Positions 1 through 5,455 of a DNA stretch of 9,242 bases are shown in pieces. The notes under the pieces are model-generated. The model was not told the DNA's origin, ran no database searches, and was given only the letters and a program-made list of their open reading frames with translations. The first letter of the stretch is position 1. Every line of letters begins with the position of its first letter. A program made the position numbers and the translations under genes. The stretch comes from an uncultured Treponema sp. (GTDB taxonomy: Bacteria > Spirochaetota > Spirochaetia > Treponematales > Treponemataceae), in assembly GCA_947176045.1 (NCBI GenBank), contig CAMWPF010000039.1, positions 1-9,242 on the forward strand, given 5' to 3'.

Positions 1-301
1 TGTTTACGAAGGCGTAGGCTTTAGGCGCGTCGTCCATGCTGGAGGCGGCGGCGCATGACGCGGCGGAAATTCTGGTCGCCTCGGTCCACGGCTTCGAGGG
101 AAGGTACGGCGCGTTCCTCGGCTTGTCAACCTGCTTGAAATTTCCGTCTGCAAAATAAAACCAGCGGTGCGCGCCCGGCGTCATCGGAACGTCTTCAGGA
201 ACGGAAAGCTCCTTTTTTTGAGCGCAGCCGGAAGCAAGCAGCGCGGCGCCTGCCAGAATGAAAAAGAAAGGCGGAACAAGAGAGGGGAATCGGTGTTTCA
301 T
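1..301 (-). CDS. Predicted lipoprotein, unknown function (N-terminal 100 residues; runs off the left edge)
   Basis: This is the 5' part of a gene whose ATG is at 301-299. Reading on the minus strand gives 100 uninterrupted codons to the window edge. The protein starts with MKHRF, then a hydrophobic stretch (about residues 7-22) and a lipobox-like LASGC with Cys26 as the predicted lipidated residue, so an exported, lipid-anchored protein is expected. The mature part begins with a charged linker (AQKKELSVPEDVP) and then a W47-F-Y-F-A-D-G segment. I do not recognise the family. Its ATG overlaps the TGA of the upstream lipoprotein gene as ATGA, so the two are almost certainly co-transcribed and translationally coupled. 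Only a weak Shine-Dalgarno-like sequence precedes it. The open frame, signal peptide and overlap are seen directly; localisation is inferred. Confidence 0.8.
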   Translation of the reverse strand, partial: MKHRFPSLVPPFFFILAGAALLASGCAQKKELSVPEDVPMTPGAHRWFYFADGNFKQVDKPRNAPYLPSKPWTEATRISAASCAAASSMDDAPKAYAFVN

Positions 302-1341
302 TGTGCTTCAGTGTATATCGGGATGGATTTTAAGGCAAGCGTTATTTGCTGCGCTTTTGCGGCGGACGGCATTTCCGCCGCAAGCAGCATTGCCTCCTGC
401 GCGCCGCATCCTCCTTCCGCCGGTCCGGAAATTCCGCCGCGCGGAAGGAGCAGGAATTCTTCCGGAACCGACTCCTTCAGCGTGAACGTTCCGGACTTCC
501 ATGCGGCTTCATTTTGCGGAATGTATGACGAGACTGCGACGAAGCGCGCGGAGCCGGCGAGCTGCTCGGAAGCGACGGCGCAGCTTTTTTTCTGCGCGAG
601 GAGCGTCACGCTGAAGGAGCGCGCGGCGATTGCGGCGAGGATGGCGTTCCTGTCGAGCTGCCACGGATTGTAGAATGCTTCCGCGGCGGCGCCCTTCAGC
701 GCGAGCGACGATGAGAATTTCGTCCAATTGAAGCAGGACGCATGTCGGACGGCGGCATCTTCCGGAACGCCGCTTCGGAGGGCGTAGGCGTAAAAGTCCG
801 ACAGGCAGGATGCCGCAAATCCGTCCTGCCATGAAAGCTCCGTCTGGAACGGATAGACTGCGCCGCAGGGGCGGAAGAACAGCAGCTCAGGCAGGGCGGC
901 ATGAGCCCCGCCGCCGTCCGCAGGTTCCGCCGGCGGCTCCGCATATTCGATGCGGACGACAGGCCGCGCAAGCACCGCGCACGCTTCGTTCCGGCCCACT
1001 TCCAGACGGACGGCGGCATCCGTCGGCAGGGCGCGGAATTCACGGCGGTTCTTTCCGCACACCGCTTCAATGTTCCATTGGACGAGCGCCGCCCGGACGG
1101 AGGCGTCCGCTTCCTGTGCCGGCTGCGCGCGCCCTTCCGCGTCGTTTTCCGCTGAAGGCGCGATCCAGACGGGAATGTCCTCCTGCCACTCTGGAAGGCG
1201 GAATTCTGCGGTCGCAGGAGCCGCCGCGGCGATTCCTGCCGCGCCGTTGGTGCAGGCGCACAGTTCCAATCCAAGGCACAGCGCTGACAGCGCGGCTTGC
1301 GCGGCGCGGCGCGCCGTCGCTGAACGACAGTTTTGCTTCAT
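298..1341 (-). CDS. Predicted lipoprotein, unknown function (347 aa)
   Basis: An uncharacterised protein that I cannot assign to a family. The N-terminus has basic residues (R6, R11, R12), a hydrophobic core around residues 13-27 and a Cys-rich end, LELCAC, where L27-C28-A29-C30 fits a loose spirochaete lipobox. Export and lipidation are therefore likely but less clear than in the next gene. The mature region is rich in Ala and Glu and carries seven cysteines (95, 121, 159, 179, 203, 254, 312), which could form disulfides in the periplasm. Aromatic segments occur near residues 88-90 (QWN), 154-165 (LFFRPCGAVYPF), 205-209 (FNWTK) and 223-229 (FYNPWQL). The start at 1341 is the only ATG near the signal peptide. 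Its stop overlaps the start of the next lipoprotein gene by ATGA. A gap of 92 bases separates it from the pseudouridine synthase gene upstream, and it may have its own promoter there. Confidence 0.75.
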   Translation of the reverse strand: MKQNCRSATARRAAQAALSALCLGLELCACTNGAAGIAAAAPATAEFRLPEWQEDIPVWIAPSAENDAEGRAQPAQEADASVRAALVQWNIEAVCGKNRREFRALPTDAAVRLEVGRNEACAVLARPVVRIEYAEPPAEPADGGGAHAALPELLFFRPCGAVYPFQTELSWQDGFAASCLSDFYAYALRSGVPEDAAVRHASCFNWTKFSSSLALKGAAAEAFYNPWQLDRNAILAAIAARSFSVTLLAQKKSCAVASEQLAGSARFVAVSSYIPQNEAAWKSGTFTLKESVPEEFLLLPRGGISGPAEGGCGAQEAMLLAAEMPSAAKAQQITLALKSIPIYTEAQ

Positions 1342-1346
1342 GCTGT

Positions 1347-1352
1347 ATAATT
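1347..1352 (-). promoter_or_regulatory. Possible -10 element for the lipoprotein pair
   Basis: On the minus strand AATTAT (4 of 6 matches to TATAAT) lies five bases before the ATG at 1341. No convincing -35 hexamer is seen 16-18 bases further upstream and there is no Shine-Dalgarno sequence. The 92-base gap from the preceding gene makes a promoter here plausible. It resembles the short-leader arrangement of other genes in the window but is the weakest example. Confidence 0.3.
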
Positions 1353-1433
1353 CGTTGAAAAGATGCGGAAACAGGAAGCCGCGGCGTCAGTTTTCGCGGC
1401 GCAAGGAATGATGCCGCTGGGATGCTGCCGGAA

Positions 1434-2342
1434 TCAGCGGGAATTCCAGTCGGACGGCATTCCGCGGCCGGTGTGGTCTGTCGGAGCGCGCCGCCGCTTT
1501 TTCCCGCCGGAACGCCGTGGAGCCGCGGCGGCGTTTGGATGTCCGCCGCCGCCCGAAGTCCGCCTGGAAAGTGCGTCAGTCTGTTCCGCCTGCCGCGGCG
1601 CGTTTTCGACAGCCTCCCGCCATTCCGCAGGTTCAGGCCGTTCAAATTTCAAACGCTCCCCGGTGAAGGGATGGTCGAATTCCAGCGTGCGGGCGTGGAG
1701 GGCGAGCCGTCCGAACGGATCAGTCTGCGCGCGGTAGTTTTCGTCTCCGGCGAGCGGACAGCCGCGTCCGGCAAGATGGGCGCGGATTTGGTTCTTGCGC
1801 CCCGTGTCGAGGCTCAGTTCGAACAGCGTGTGCCGCCTTCCGCGGACGATGACGGAGAAATGCGTCCGCGCCGGAACCGTCTTGAATTCCGTGCTGCCGG
1901 GGCGGGGGACGAAGCCGATGTTGCGCGCGTTGTAGGCGATTTCGTCGTCAATCAGCCCCGCGTCGGGAAGCGGTTGTGCCGGCGGCTTCGGATTTTCGGC
2001 GACGGCGCGGTAGATGCGCTCCGCAACCATCTGGTGCCACGTGTCCATAATCTTCCGCATCGCCCGTTCGGTGAGGGCGAACATCATGACGCCGGACGTC
2101 TCGCGGTCGAGCCGGTGCACGGCGAACGGCCGCCGGCCGGCGGAATACGTTCCCCTCCGGCGCATGACGAGTTCCAGCGCGTCCAGAGCCGTCCGCGCGC
2201 GGCTTCCCGGATACGGCACGGAAAGCATTCCTTCCGGCTTGCAGATGACTGCAAGATAGGCGTCCTCATAAAGGATTTCGATTTTTTCGCGGCCGGAGTT
2301 CGGCTTGTGGAGCCGCTTGTATTCCGCGCTTGCCTTGACCAT
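1434..2342 (-). CDS. RluA-family pseudouridine synthase (302 aa)
   Basis: This enzyme converts specific uridines in rRNA or tRNA to pseudouridine in the cytoplasm. The signature HRLDRETSG is at residues 76-84, with Asp79 the expected catalytic aspartate. The N-terminal I-L-Y-E-D-A-Y-L-A-V-I-C-K-P-E-G segment (about 23-38) and the GRKNQIRAHL motif (181-190) are also typical of the RluA group. No S4 RNA-binding domain precedes the catalytic domain. I chose the ATG at 2342 over an in-frame ATG at 2360 because a perfect AAGGAGG lies six bases upstream of it. The fold should end near residue 250. The last 50 or so residues are a low-complexity Gly/Arg/Lys-rich tail (GGGG 264-267, KKRRR 281-285) not expected in the family. 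The gene follows arfB by 34 bases and is probably co-transcribed with it. Family is certain; the target base is not deducible. Confidence 0.9.
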   Translation of the reverse strand: MVKASAEYKRLHKPNSGREKIEILYEDAYLAVICKPEGMLSVPYPGSRARTALDALELVMRRRGTYSAGRRPFAVHRLDRETSGVMMFALTERAMRKIMDTWHQMVAERIYRAVAENPKPPAQPLPDAGLIDDEIAYNARNIGFVPRPGSTEFKTVPARTHFSVIVRGRRHTLFELSLDTGRKNQIRAHLAGRGCPLAGDENYRAQTDPFGRLALHARTLEFDHPFTGERLKFERPEPAEWREAVENAPRQAEQTDALSRRTSGGGGHPNAAAAPRRSGGKKRRRAPTDHTGRGMPSDWNSR

Positions 2343-2348
2343 GCCCAG

Positions 2349-2355
2349 CCTCCTT
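2349..2355 (-). promoter_or_regulatory. Shine-Dalgarno AAGGAGG of the pseudouridine synthase gene
   Basis: On the minus strand a perfect AAGGAGG is followed by six bases (CTGGGC) and the ATG at 2342. It decides the start codon against the in-frame ATG at 2360. It lies in the short gap after arfB, showing that this operon-internal gene uses a classical ribosome binding site, unlike the first gene of the operon. Confidence 0.85.
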
Positions 2356-2376
2356 CGCATTGCCGTCCGCGGAATG

Positions 2377-2793
2377 TCAGGAGCCGGACGGCGCGCGCCG
2401 GTTCCGCTTTGTTTCGGCGCGGATCTTCTTGCCGCGCAGCCGCCGTTCGACGGACGCCTTCGTCGGCTTCGTCTTCCGGCGCTTCCTGCGGACGCCTGCG
2501 GCGGCGGCGATTTTCGATTCCAGCCGGAGCAGGGCGGCCTCCCGGGTCCGTTCCTGAAGGCGCTCGTCCTGCGCGGCGACGGCGAGGACGTCCTCCCGGC
2601 TTATGGACGGCGCGAGGTTCCTGCGGAGCGCCTGCCGTTCCGCGTCGGACAGTCCTTCCAGCCGTTCGAGCCTGATTGCGGCGCGGACCTTCGTGCTGAC
2701 CTTGTTGACGTTCTGCCCGCCGGCGCCTCCGGCGCGCGAAAACGACAGTTCCGCGTATCTGATGATTGAATCGTGAAGGAGCCGCCTGTCCAT
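2377..2793 (-). CDS. arfB: Alternative ribosome-rescue factor / peptidyl-tRNA hydrolase ArfB (138 aa)
   Basis: ArfB (YaeJ/ICT1 family) enters the A site of ribosomes stalled at mRNA ends and hydrolyses the peptidyl-tRNA. The catalytic GGQ motif is residues 25-27, inside S-R-A-G-G-A-G-G-Q-N-V-N-K-V (19-32), which closely matches the family pattern. The C-terminal part is strongly basic (R-K-R-R-K-T-K-P-T-K at 103-112, then RRLRGKK at 117-123). This tail normally lies in the empty mRNA entry channel of the ribosome. The length of 138 aa matches the stand-alone ArfB class rather than RF1/RF2. I start it at 2793 (MDRRLLHDSII) because the conserved domain begins there and a promoter -10 lies just upstream. 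A longer in-frame reading to 2913 would cross that promoter and adds sequence unlike the family. It heads a two-gene operon with the pseudouridine synthase and is divergent from dus. Confidence 0.92.
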   Translation of the reverse strand: MDRRLLHDSIIRYAELSFSRAGGAGGQNVNKVSTKVRAAIRLERLEGLSDAERQALRRNLAPSISREDVLAVAAQDERLQERTREAALLRLESKIAAAAGVRRKRRKTKPTKASVERRLRGKKIRAETKRNRRAPSGS

Positions 2794-2799
2794 GCAGAC

Positions 2800-2828
2800 A
2801 TCAAAACACAAAACCGCCCGTTGTGCAA
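2800..2828 (-). promoter_or_regulatory. Promoter of arfB, predicted leaderless
   Basis: On the minus strand: -35 TTGCAC (2828-2823), a 17-base spacer ending in TGT (extended -10), and -10 TTTGAT (2805-2800, 4 of 6). Six bases then separate the -10 from the ATG at 2793. The predicted transcription start coincides with the A of the ATG, and no Shine-Dalgarno sequence is present. Confidence 0.6.
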
Positions 2829-2901
2829 GGCGTCCGCGCGCCACGTTCTGCCTCGGCGGACTGTTTCGGACGGAACGGGAGCGGCCGCGTTCCGGCGAGG
2901 T

Positions 2902-2929
2902 TTGCAATTTCACGAAAGTCTGCTATAGT
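2902..2929 (+). promoter_or_regulatory. Promoter of dus, predicted leaderless
   Basis: -35 TTGCAA (2902-2907), a 16-base spacer ending in TGC (extended -10), and -10 TATAGT (2924-2929). The six bases GCTTCC follow, then the ATG at 2936. Transcription would start at about the A of the start codon and there is no Shine-Dalgarno sequence. It lies back to back with the arfB promoter. Confidence 0.75.
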
Positions 2930-2935
2930 GCTTCC

Positions 2936-3985
2936 ATGAAATTGGTCTGCGCGCCGATGGCGGCGATCGGGCATCCGGCGTTCCGCATGATGATCGAGCG
3001 GTTCGGCGGCTGCGACGAATACTACACCGAAATGATCCACGCGCCGTCGCTCCTCAACGGCGGGCCGTTCGAGCGGTTCTACACCGATCCGGCGCCCGTT
3101 CCCGAAAAAATTGTGTGGCAGCTGACTGGCCCGTCCCCCGGGCCGATGATTGACGCCGCCGGAATGCTTGCGGCGCGCGGCGGCATCGGTATCGACGTGA
3201 ACATGGGCTGCTGCGCGCCGGAAATTTATTCCAGCGGCGCCGGAATCGCCTGGATGTCGAAGCCCGCCGCGGAAGTCCGCGCGCTCGTGCGCGGCATCCG
3301 GGACGTTCTGGACGGCTTTGAGCGGAACGGCGGCGGCGCGCGGCGGCTCAGCGTGAAAATCCGGCTCGGCGAGGAGGGCTTCACGGACGGCGGGCTGCTT
3401 TCGTTCTGCGACAATCTGGTGGACGCCGGCGCGCGGCAGATCGCCGTCCATCCGCGGACGCGCAAGGAAAAGTTCAGGGAGAAGCCGCGCCTTGCCTACG
3501 GCGAGCTGCTCGCCGCGCGCTACGCGTCCGCAGGTGTTTCCGTCATCGTGAACGGCGGCATCGCGGACGTTCCAGGCGCGGCGGCGGCGCTCCGGCAGTG
3601 CCCCTCGTGCGCCGGGCTGATGATCGGGCGCGCCGCCGTCCAAAAGCCGTGGATTTTCGCCGAACTTGCCGGAAGCCCGGAGCTGGCGGCATACCGGGAG
3701 CCTGCATCTGCGCCTGCGGACGGCGCCCGCGAAGCCGAAGTCGACTTGCTGCGCCTCGCGCAGGACTTCATTGCGGATGTCAAAGTCTGCCAGCCGCCGG
3801 AATTCTGGCGGACGCGGCTCCAGCGCTTCTTTTCGTATTATGCGGCGAACATGTCGTTCGCCCACTACCTCCGCACCAAGCTGCTGAACGCCCCCGACCC
3901 GGACGCGGCCGTCGGCGTCCTGTCCGAGTATTTTGAGCAGGTTCCCGACGACCGCGTCCTCATTTATCCGCGCGGGCGGACATGA
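2936..3985 (+). CDS. dus: tRNA-dihydrouridine synthase (Dus family, 349 aa)
   Basis: A flavin-dependent enzyme that reduces uridines in the tRNA D-loop to dihydrouridine with NADPH, as a TIM barrel with a helical C-terminal domain. Visible motifs: the APM start of strand 1 (6-8), YTEM (30-33), D87-V-N-M-G-C92 with Cys92 as the expected catalytic acid, VKIRLG (140-145, Lys141 near FMN), HPRTR (172-176), NGG (206-208, FMN phosphate loop) and G-L-M-I-G-R-A (227-233). The helical domain follows from about 265. Length is slightly above the usual 310-340. The start MKLVCAPM fits the family and sits just behind a promoter; a longer reading from 2792 would include that promoter. The residue after the catalytic Cys is Cys93 where most family members have Pro. 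The gene is divergent from arfB and is followed by 226 bases without a gene. Subfamily and target position cannot be assigned. Confidence 0.9.
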   Translation: MKLVCAPMAAIGHPAFRMMIERFGGCDEYYTEMIHAPSLLNGGPFERFYTDPAPVPEKIVWQLTGPSPGPMIDAAGMLAARGGIGIDVNMGCCAPEIYSSGAGIAWMSKPAAEVRALVRGIRDVLDGFERNGGGARRLSVKIRLGEEGFTDGGLLSFCDNLVDAGARQIAVHPRTRKEKFREKPRLAYGELLAARYASAGVSVIVNGGIADVPGAAAALRQCPSCAGLMIGRAAVQKPWIFAELAGSPELAAYREPASAPADGAREAEVDLLRLAQDFIADVKVCQPPEFWRTRLQRFFSYYAANMSFAHYLRTKLLNAPDPDAAVGVLSEYFEQVPDDRVLIYPRGRT

Positions 3986-4085
3986 CGGGACGGCTTCCTG
4001 CGGAGGGACATCCGCCCGCGCGCGCCGCGGAAGTACGGCGGAACGCCGGAGGTGCAGCCTACGCCGGATGCGCAGGGGGCGCGCC

Positions 4086-4102
4086 GTCTGCCGCAGGCAG
4101 AC
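4086..4102 (+). repeat. Inverted repeat downstream of dus
   Basis: A perfect 7-bp inverted repeat GTCTGCC-GCA-GGCAGAC lies 101 bases after the dus stop, in the 226-base gap (3986-4211) before the DUF368 gene. No T-tract follows on either strand, so it is not a standard intrinsic terminator. It may protect the dus mRNA 3' end. The rest of the gap, apart from the DUF368 promoter, shows nothing I recognise; open frames in it look like shadows. Confidence 0.35.
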
Positions 4103-4176
4103 CGACCGTACGGGAAGCCCGGAGCAGCCGGAACACGGCGGCCTTCGCTCCGTCCTGGACTGCCCTGTACGGCAAG

Positions 4177-4205
4177 TGGACGTCATGCAGGGATTTTGCT
4201 ATATT
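4177..4205 (+). promoter_or_regulatory. Promoter of the DUF368 gene, predicted leaderless
   Basis: -35 TGGACG (4177-4182, 4 of 6 to TTGACA), a 17-base spacer ending in TGC (extended -10), and -10 TATATT (4200-4205). The six bases CCAGTT follow, then the ATG at 4212. No Shine-Dalgarno sequence is seen, and the predicted transcription start falls on the start codon. Confidence 0.65.
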
Positions 4206-4211
4206 CCAGTT

Positions 4212-5156
4212 ATGGCAGAAACAATCAAATTGATCGGCATCGGCATTGTGCTTGGGATTGCGAACGTCGTTCCCGGCGTTTCGGGCGGAACCATCGCCGT
4301 CGCGTTCGGCATCTACGGCCGGCTGATCCGCGTCATCACAATCAAAGTGAGGACGATTTTGTCCGAATGGAAATTCCTGCTTCCGCTTGCTGTCGGAATG
4401 CTTGCCGGAATTTTTCTGTGCAGTTCGTTCATCAGCTTTCTGTTCGGACGGTTTCCCATCCAGACGAATTGGTTTTTTATCGGAATCATCCTCGGCAGCA
4501 TTCCGATGCTGTACGTGCGGATGAGCGCGCCGGCCGCAGCTTCAAGCGGAGCGCCGGAGGGCGCGGGCATGGACGCGCACGGAGATGCGTCTGCGCCGGA
4601 GGTTCCGCCTGCTTCTGGAGATGACGGACGGCGCGGCGGGCGGACGGTTCCGCTTCCAAAGCCTTCCGCGGCGCTCTGCTGCCTTGCCGCGCTTGCGGTG
4701 ATGGCTGGCGTTCTGTGCGTCCAGAAGAAGCTGGGCGGCGCGCCGTCCGGCGCTGAGACGGCGTTTTCCTTCGGACTTGCCGTGAAAGTGTTTTTAGGAT
4801 TGGCGGTTGCCGCCGCCGCGATGATTATTCCCGGCATTTCCGGCTCCTTTTTGATGCTCGTTATCGGCGTCTATGGAACGATTGTTACGGCGGTCGCCGA
4901 GCGCAACATTCCGCTGCTGGTTCCCGGCGCGCTCGGAGCGGTTGCGGGGCTGCTGGGCGGCGCGCTGCTTGTCCGCATCCTGCTCGCCCGCGTTCCGGCG
5001 CAGACATACGGCGCGATCATGGGGCTTGTCATCGGCTCTGTCTGCGTGCTGTTCCCCGGATTCGGTTCCGCTGCGGTCGCCGCCGTCTCCCTGCTGTGCG
5101 CCGCCGCCGGATTCGCCGTTTCGTTTGCCGCCGGCCGGAAGCAGCGTCTGGATTGA
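4212..5156 (+). CDS. DUF368 family membrane protein, PopT-like polyprenyl-phosphate transporter (314 aa)
   Basis: DUF368 (PopT) proteins are inner-membrane carriers implicated in returning undecaprenyl phosphate across the membrane for reuse in cell-wall synthesis. The family hallmark is present twice: N18-V-V-P-G-V-S-G-G-T (18-27) and I206-P-G-I-S-G-S (206-212), each followed by F/V-G-x-Y-G, showing the internal duplication expected of the fold. Hydrophobic segments lie near 7-30, 56-79, 86-102, 153-170, 188-224, 234-258 and 266-307. Between the segments ending at 102 and starting at 153 lies a polar, Ala/Gly/Pro/Asp-rich insert of about 50 residues (104-152), longer than I expect for the family. 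The start at 4212 is chosen because the hydrophobic N-terminus begins there and a promoter -10 sits six bases upstream. It appears to be a single-gene unit, followed closely by the tRNA promoter. Function is by family; substrate is inferred. Confidence 0.88.
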   Translation: MAETIKLIGIGIVLGIANVVPGVSGGTIAVAFGIYGRLIRVITIKVRTILSEWKFLLPLAVGMLAGIFLCSSFISFLFGRFPIQTNWFFIGIILGSIPMLYVRMSAPAAASSGAPEGAGMDAHGDASAPEVPPASGDDGRRGGRTVPLPKPSAALCCLAALAVMAGVLCVQKKLGGAPSGAETAFSFGLAVKVFLGLAVAAAAMIIPGISGSFLMLVIGVYGTIVTAVAERNIPLLVPGALGAVAGLLGGALLVRILLARVPAQTYGAIMGLVIGSVCVLFPGFGSAAVAAVSLLCAAAGFAVSFAAGRKQRLD

Positions 5157-5164
5157 GAAATCTG

Positions 5165-5193
5165 TTGACAGAACGGGAAAAAACAGGTATAGT
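5165..5193 (+). promoter_or_regulatory. Promoter of the tRNA-Gln/tRNA-Glu operon
   Basis: -35 TTGACA (5165-5170, perfect), a 17-base spacer, and -10 TATAGT (5188-5193, 5 of 6). The predicted transcription start is near 5200, about nine bases before the mature tRNA-Gln. This is the strongest promoter in the window, as expected for a stable-RNA operon. Confidence 0.9.
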
Positions 5194-5208
5194 GTTGAAA
5201 CATTGCAT

Positions 5209-5279
5209 TCCCCGATTGTGTAATGGTAGCACCTCAGATTCTGGTTCTGATTGTGGGGGTTCGAATCCTCCTTGGGGAA
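5209..5279 (+). tRNA. tRNA-Gln (anticodon CUG)
   Basis: A full cloverleaf folds by hand. The acceptor TCCCCGA pairs with TTGGGGA (one G-U) and the discriminator is A5279. The D-arm is GTG/CAC around TAATGGTAG. The anticodon stem TCAGA/TCTGA encloses loop TTCTGGT, giving anticodon CTG that reads CAG (Gln). The T-arm is GGGGG-TTCGAAT-CCTCC. CCA is not encoded, so it must be added after processing. In many bacteria this tRNA is charged via Glu-tRNA(Gln) amidation; the window does not show which route is used here. It is first in a two-tRNA operon. Confidence 0.95.
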
Positions 5280-5281
5280 AT

Positions 5282-5353
5282 GGTCCCTTCGTCTATCGGC
5301 TAGGACGAAAGATTCTCAATCTTTAAAGATGGGTTCAACTCCCGTAGGGACCG
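5282..5353 (+). tRNA. tRNA-Glu (anticodon CUC)
   Basis: The acceptor GGTCCCT pairs with AGGGACC and the discriminator is G5353. The D-arm is GTC/GAC around TATCGGCTAG. The anticodon stem AAAGA/TCTTT encloses loop TTCTCAA, giving anticodon CTC that reads GAG (Glu). The T-arm is ATGGG-TTCAACT-CCCGT. CCA is not encoded. Only two bases (AT) separate it from tRNA-Gln, so both come from one precursor. An intrinsic terminator follows eight bases downstream. Confidence 0.95.
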
Positions 5354-5360
5354 GTTCATG

Positions 5361-5390
5361 CGCGGAACGATTTGTTCCGCGTTTTTTTTT
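5361..5390 (+). terminator. Intrinsic terminator of the tRNA operon
   Basis: A perfect 8-bp stem, CGCGGAAC / GTTCCGCG, with loop GATTT is followed directly by nine Ts (5382-5390). It lies just after tRNA-Glu and ahead of the CYTH gene promoter, so it separates the two transcription units. Confidence 0.95.
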
Positions 5391-5443
5391 GCGTGCGGCG
5401 GCATTTCTTCCCGGCGGACTATGCGGAACGGGCTTCCTGCGTG

Positions 5444-5449
5444 TATACT
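5444..5449 (+). promoter_or_regulatory. -10 element of the CYTH gene, predicted leaderless
   Basis: TATACT (5 of 6 to TATAAT) is followed by the six bases GAATCC and the ATG at 5456. No good -35 hexamer is seen 16-19 bases upstream. There is no Shine-Dalgarno sequence. A promoter is required here because a strong terminator ends 54 bases earlier. Confidence 0.6.
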
Positions 5450-5455
5450 GAATCC

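Noticed and set aside
1422..2675. A long plus-strand open frame (417 codons) opposite the pseudouridine synthase and arfB
   Set aside because: It is antisense to two genes with clear catalytic motifs, its translation is Arg/Ala/Gly-rich with no recognisable domain, and it has no ribosome binding site. GC-rich DNA makes such shadows common.
2801..4186. A long minus-strand open frame (461 codons) opposite dus
   Set aside because: Dus on the plus strand has intact family motifs along its length; the antisense frame has none and reads as Arg-rich filler.
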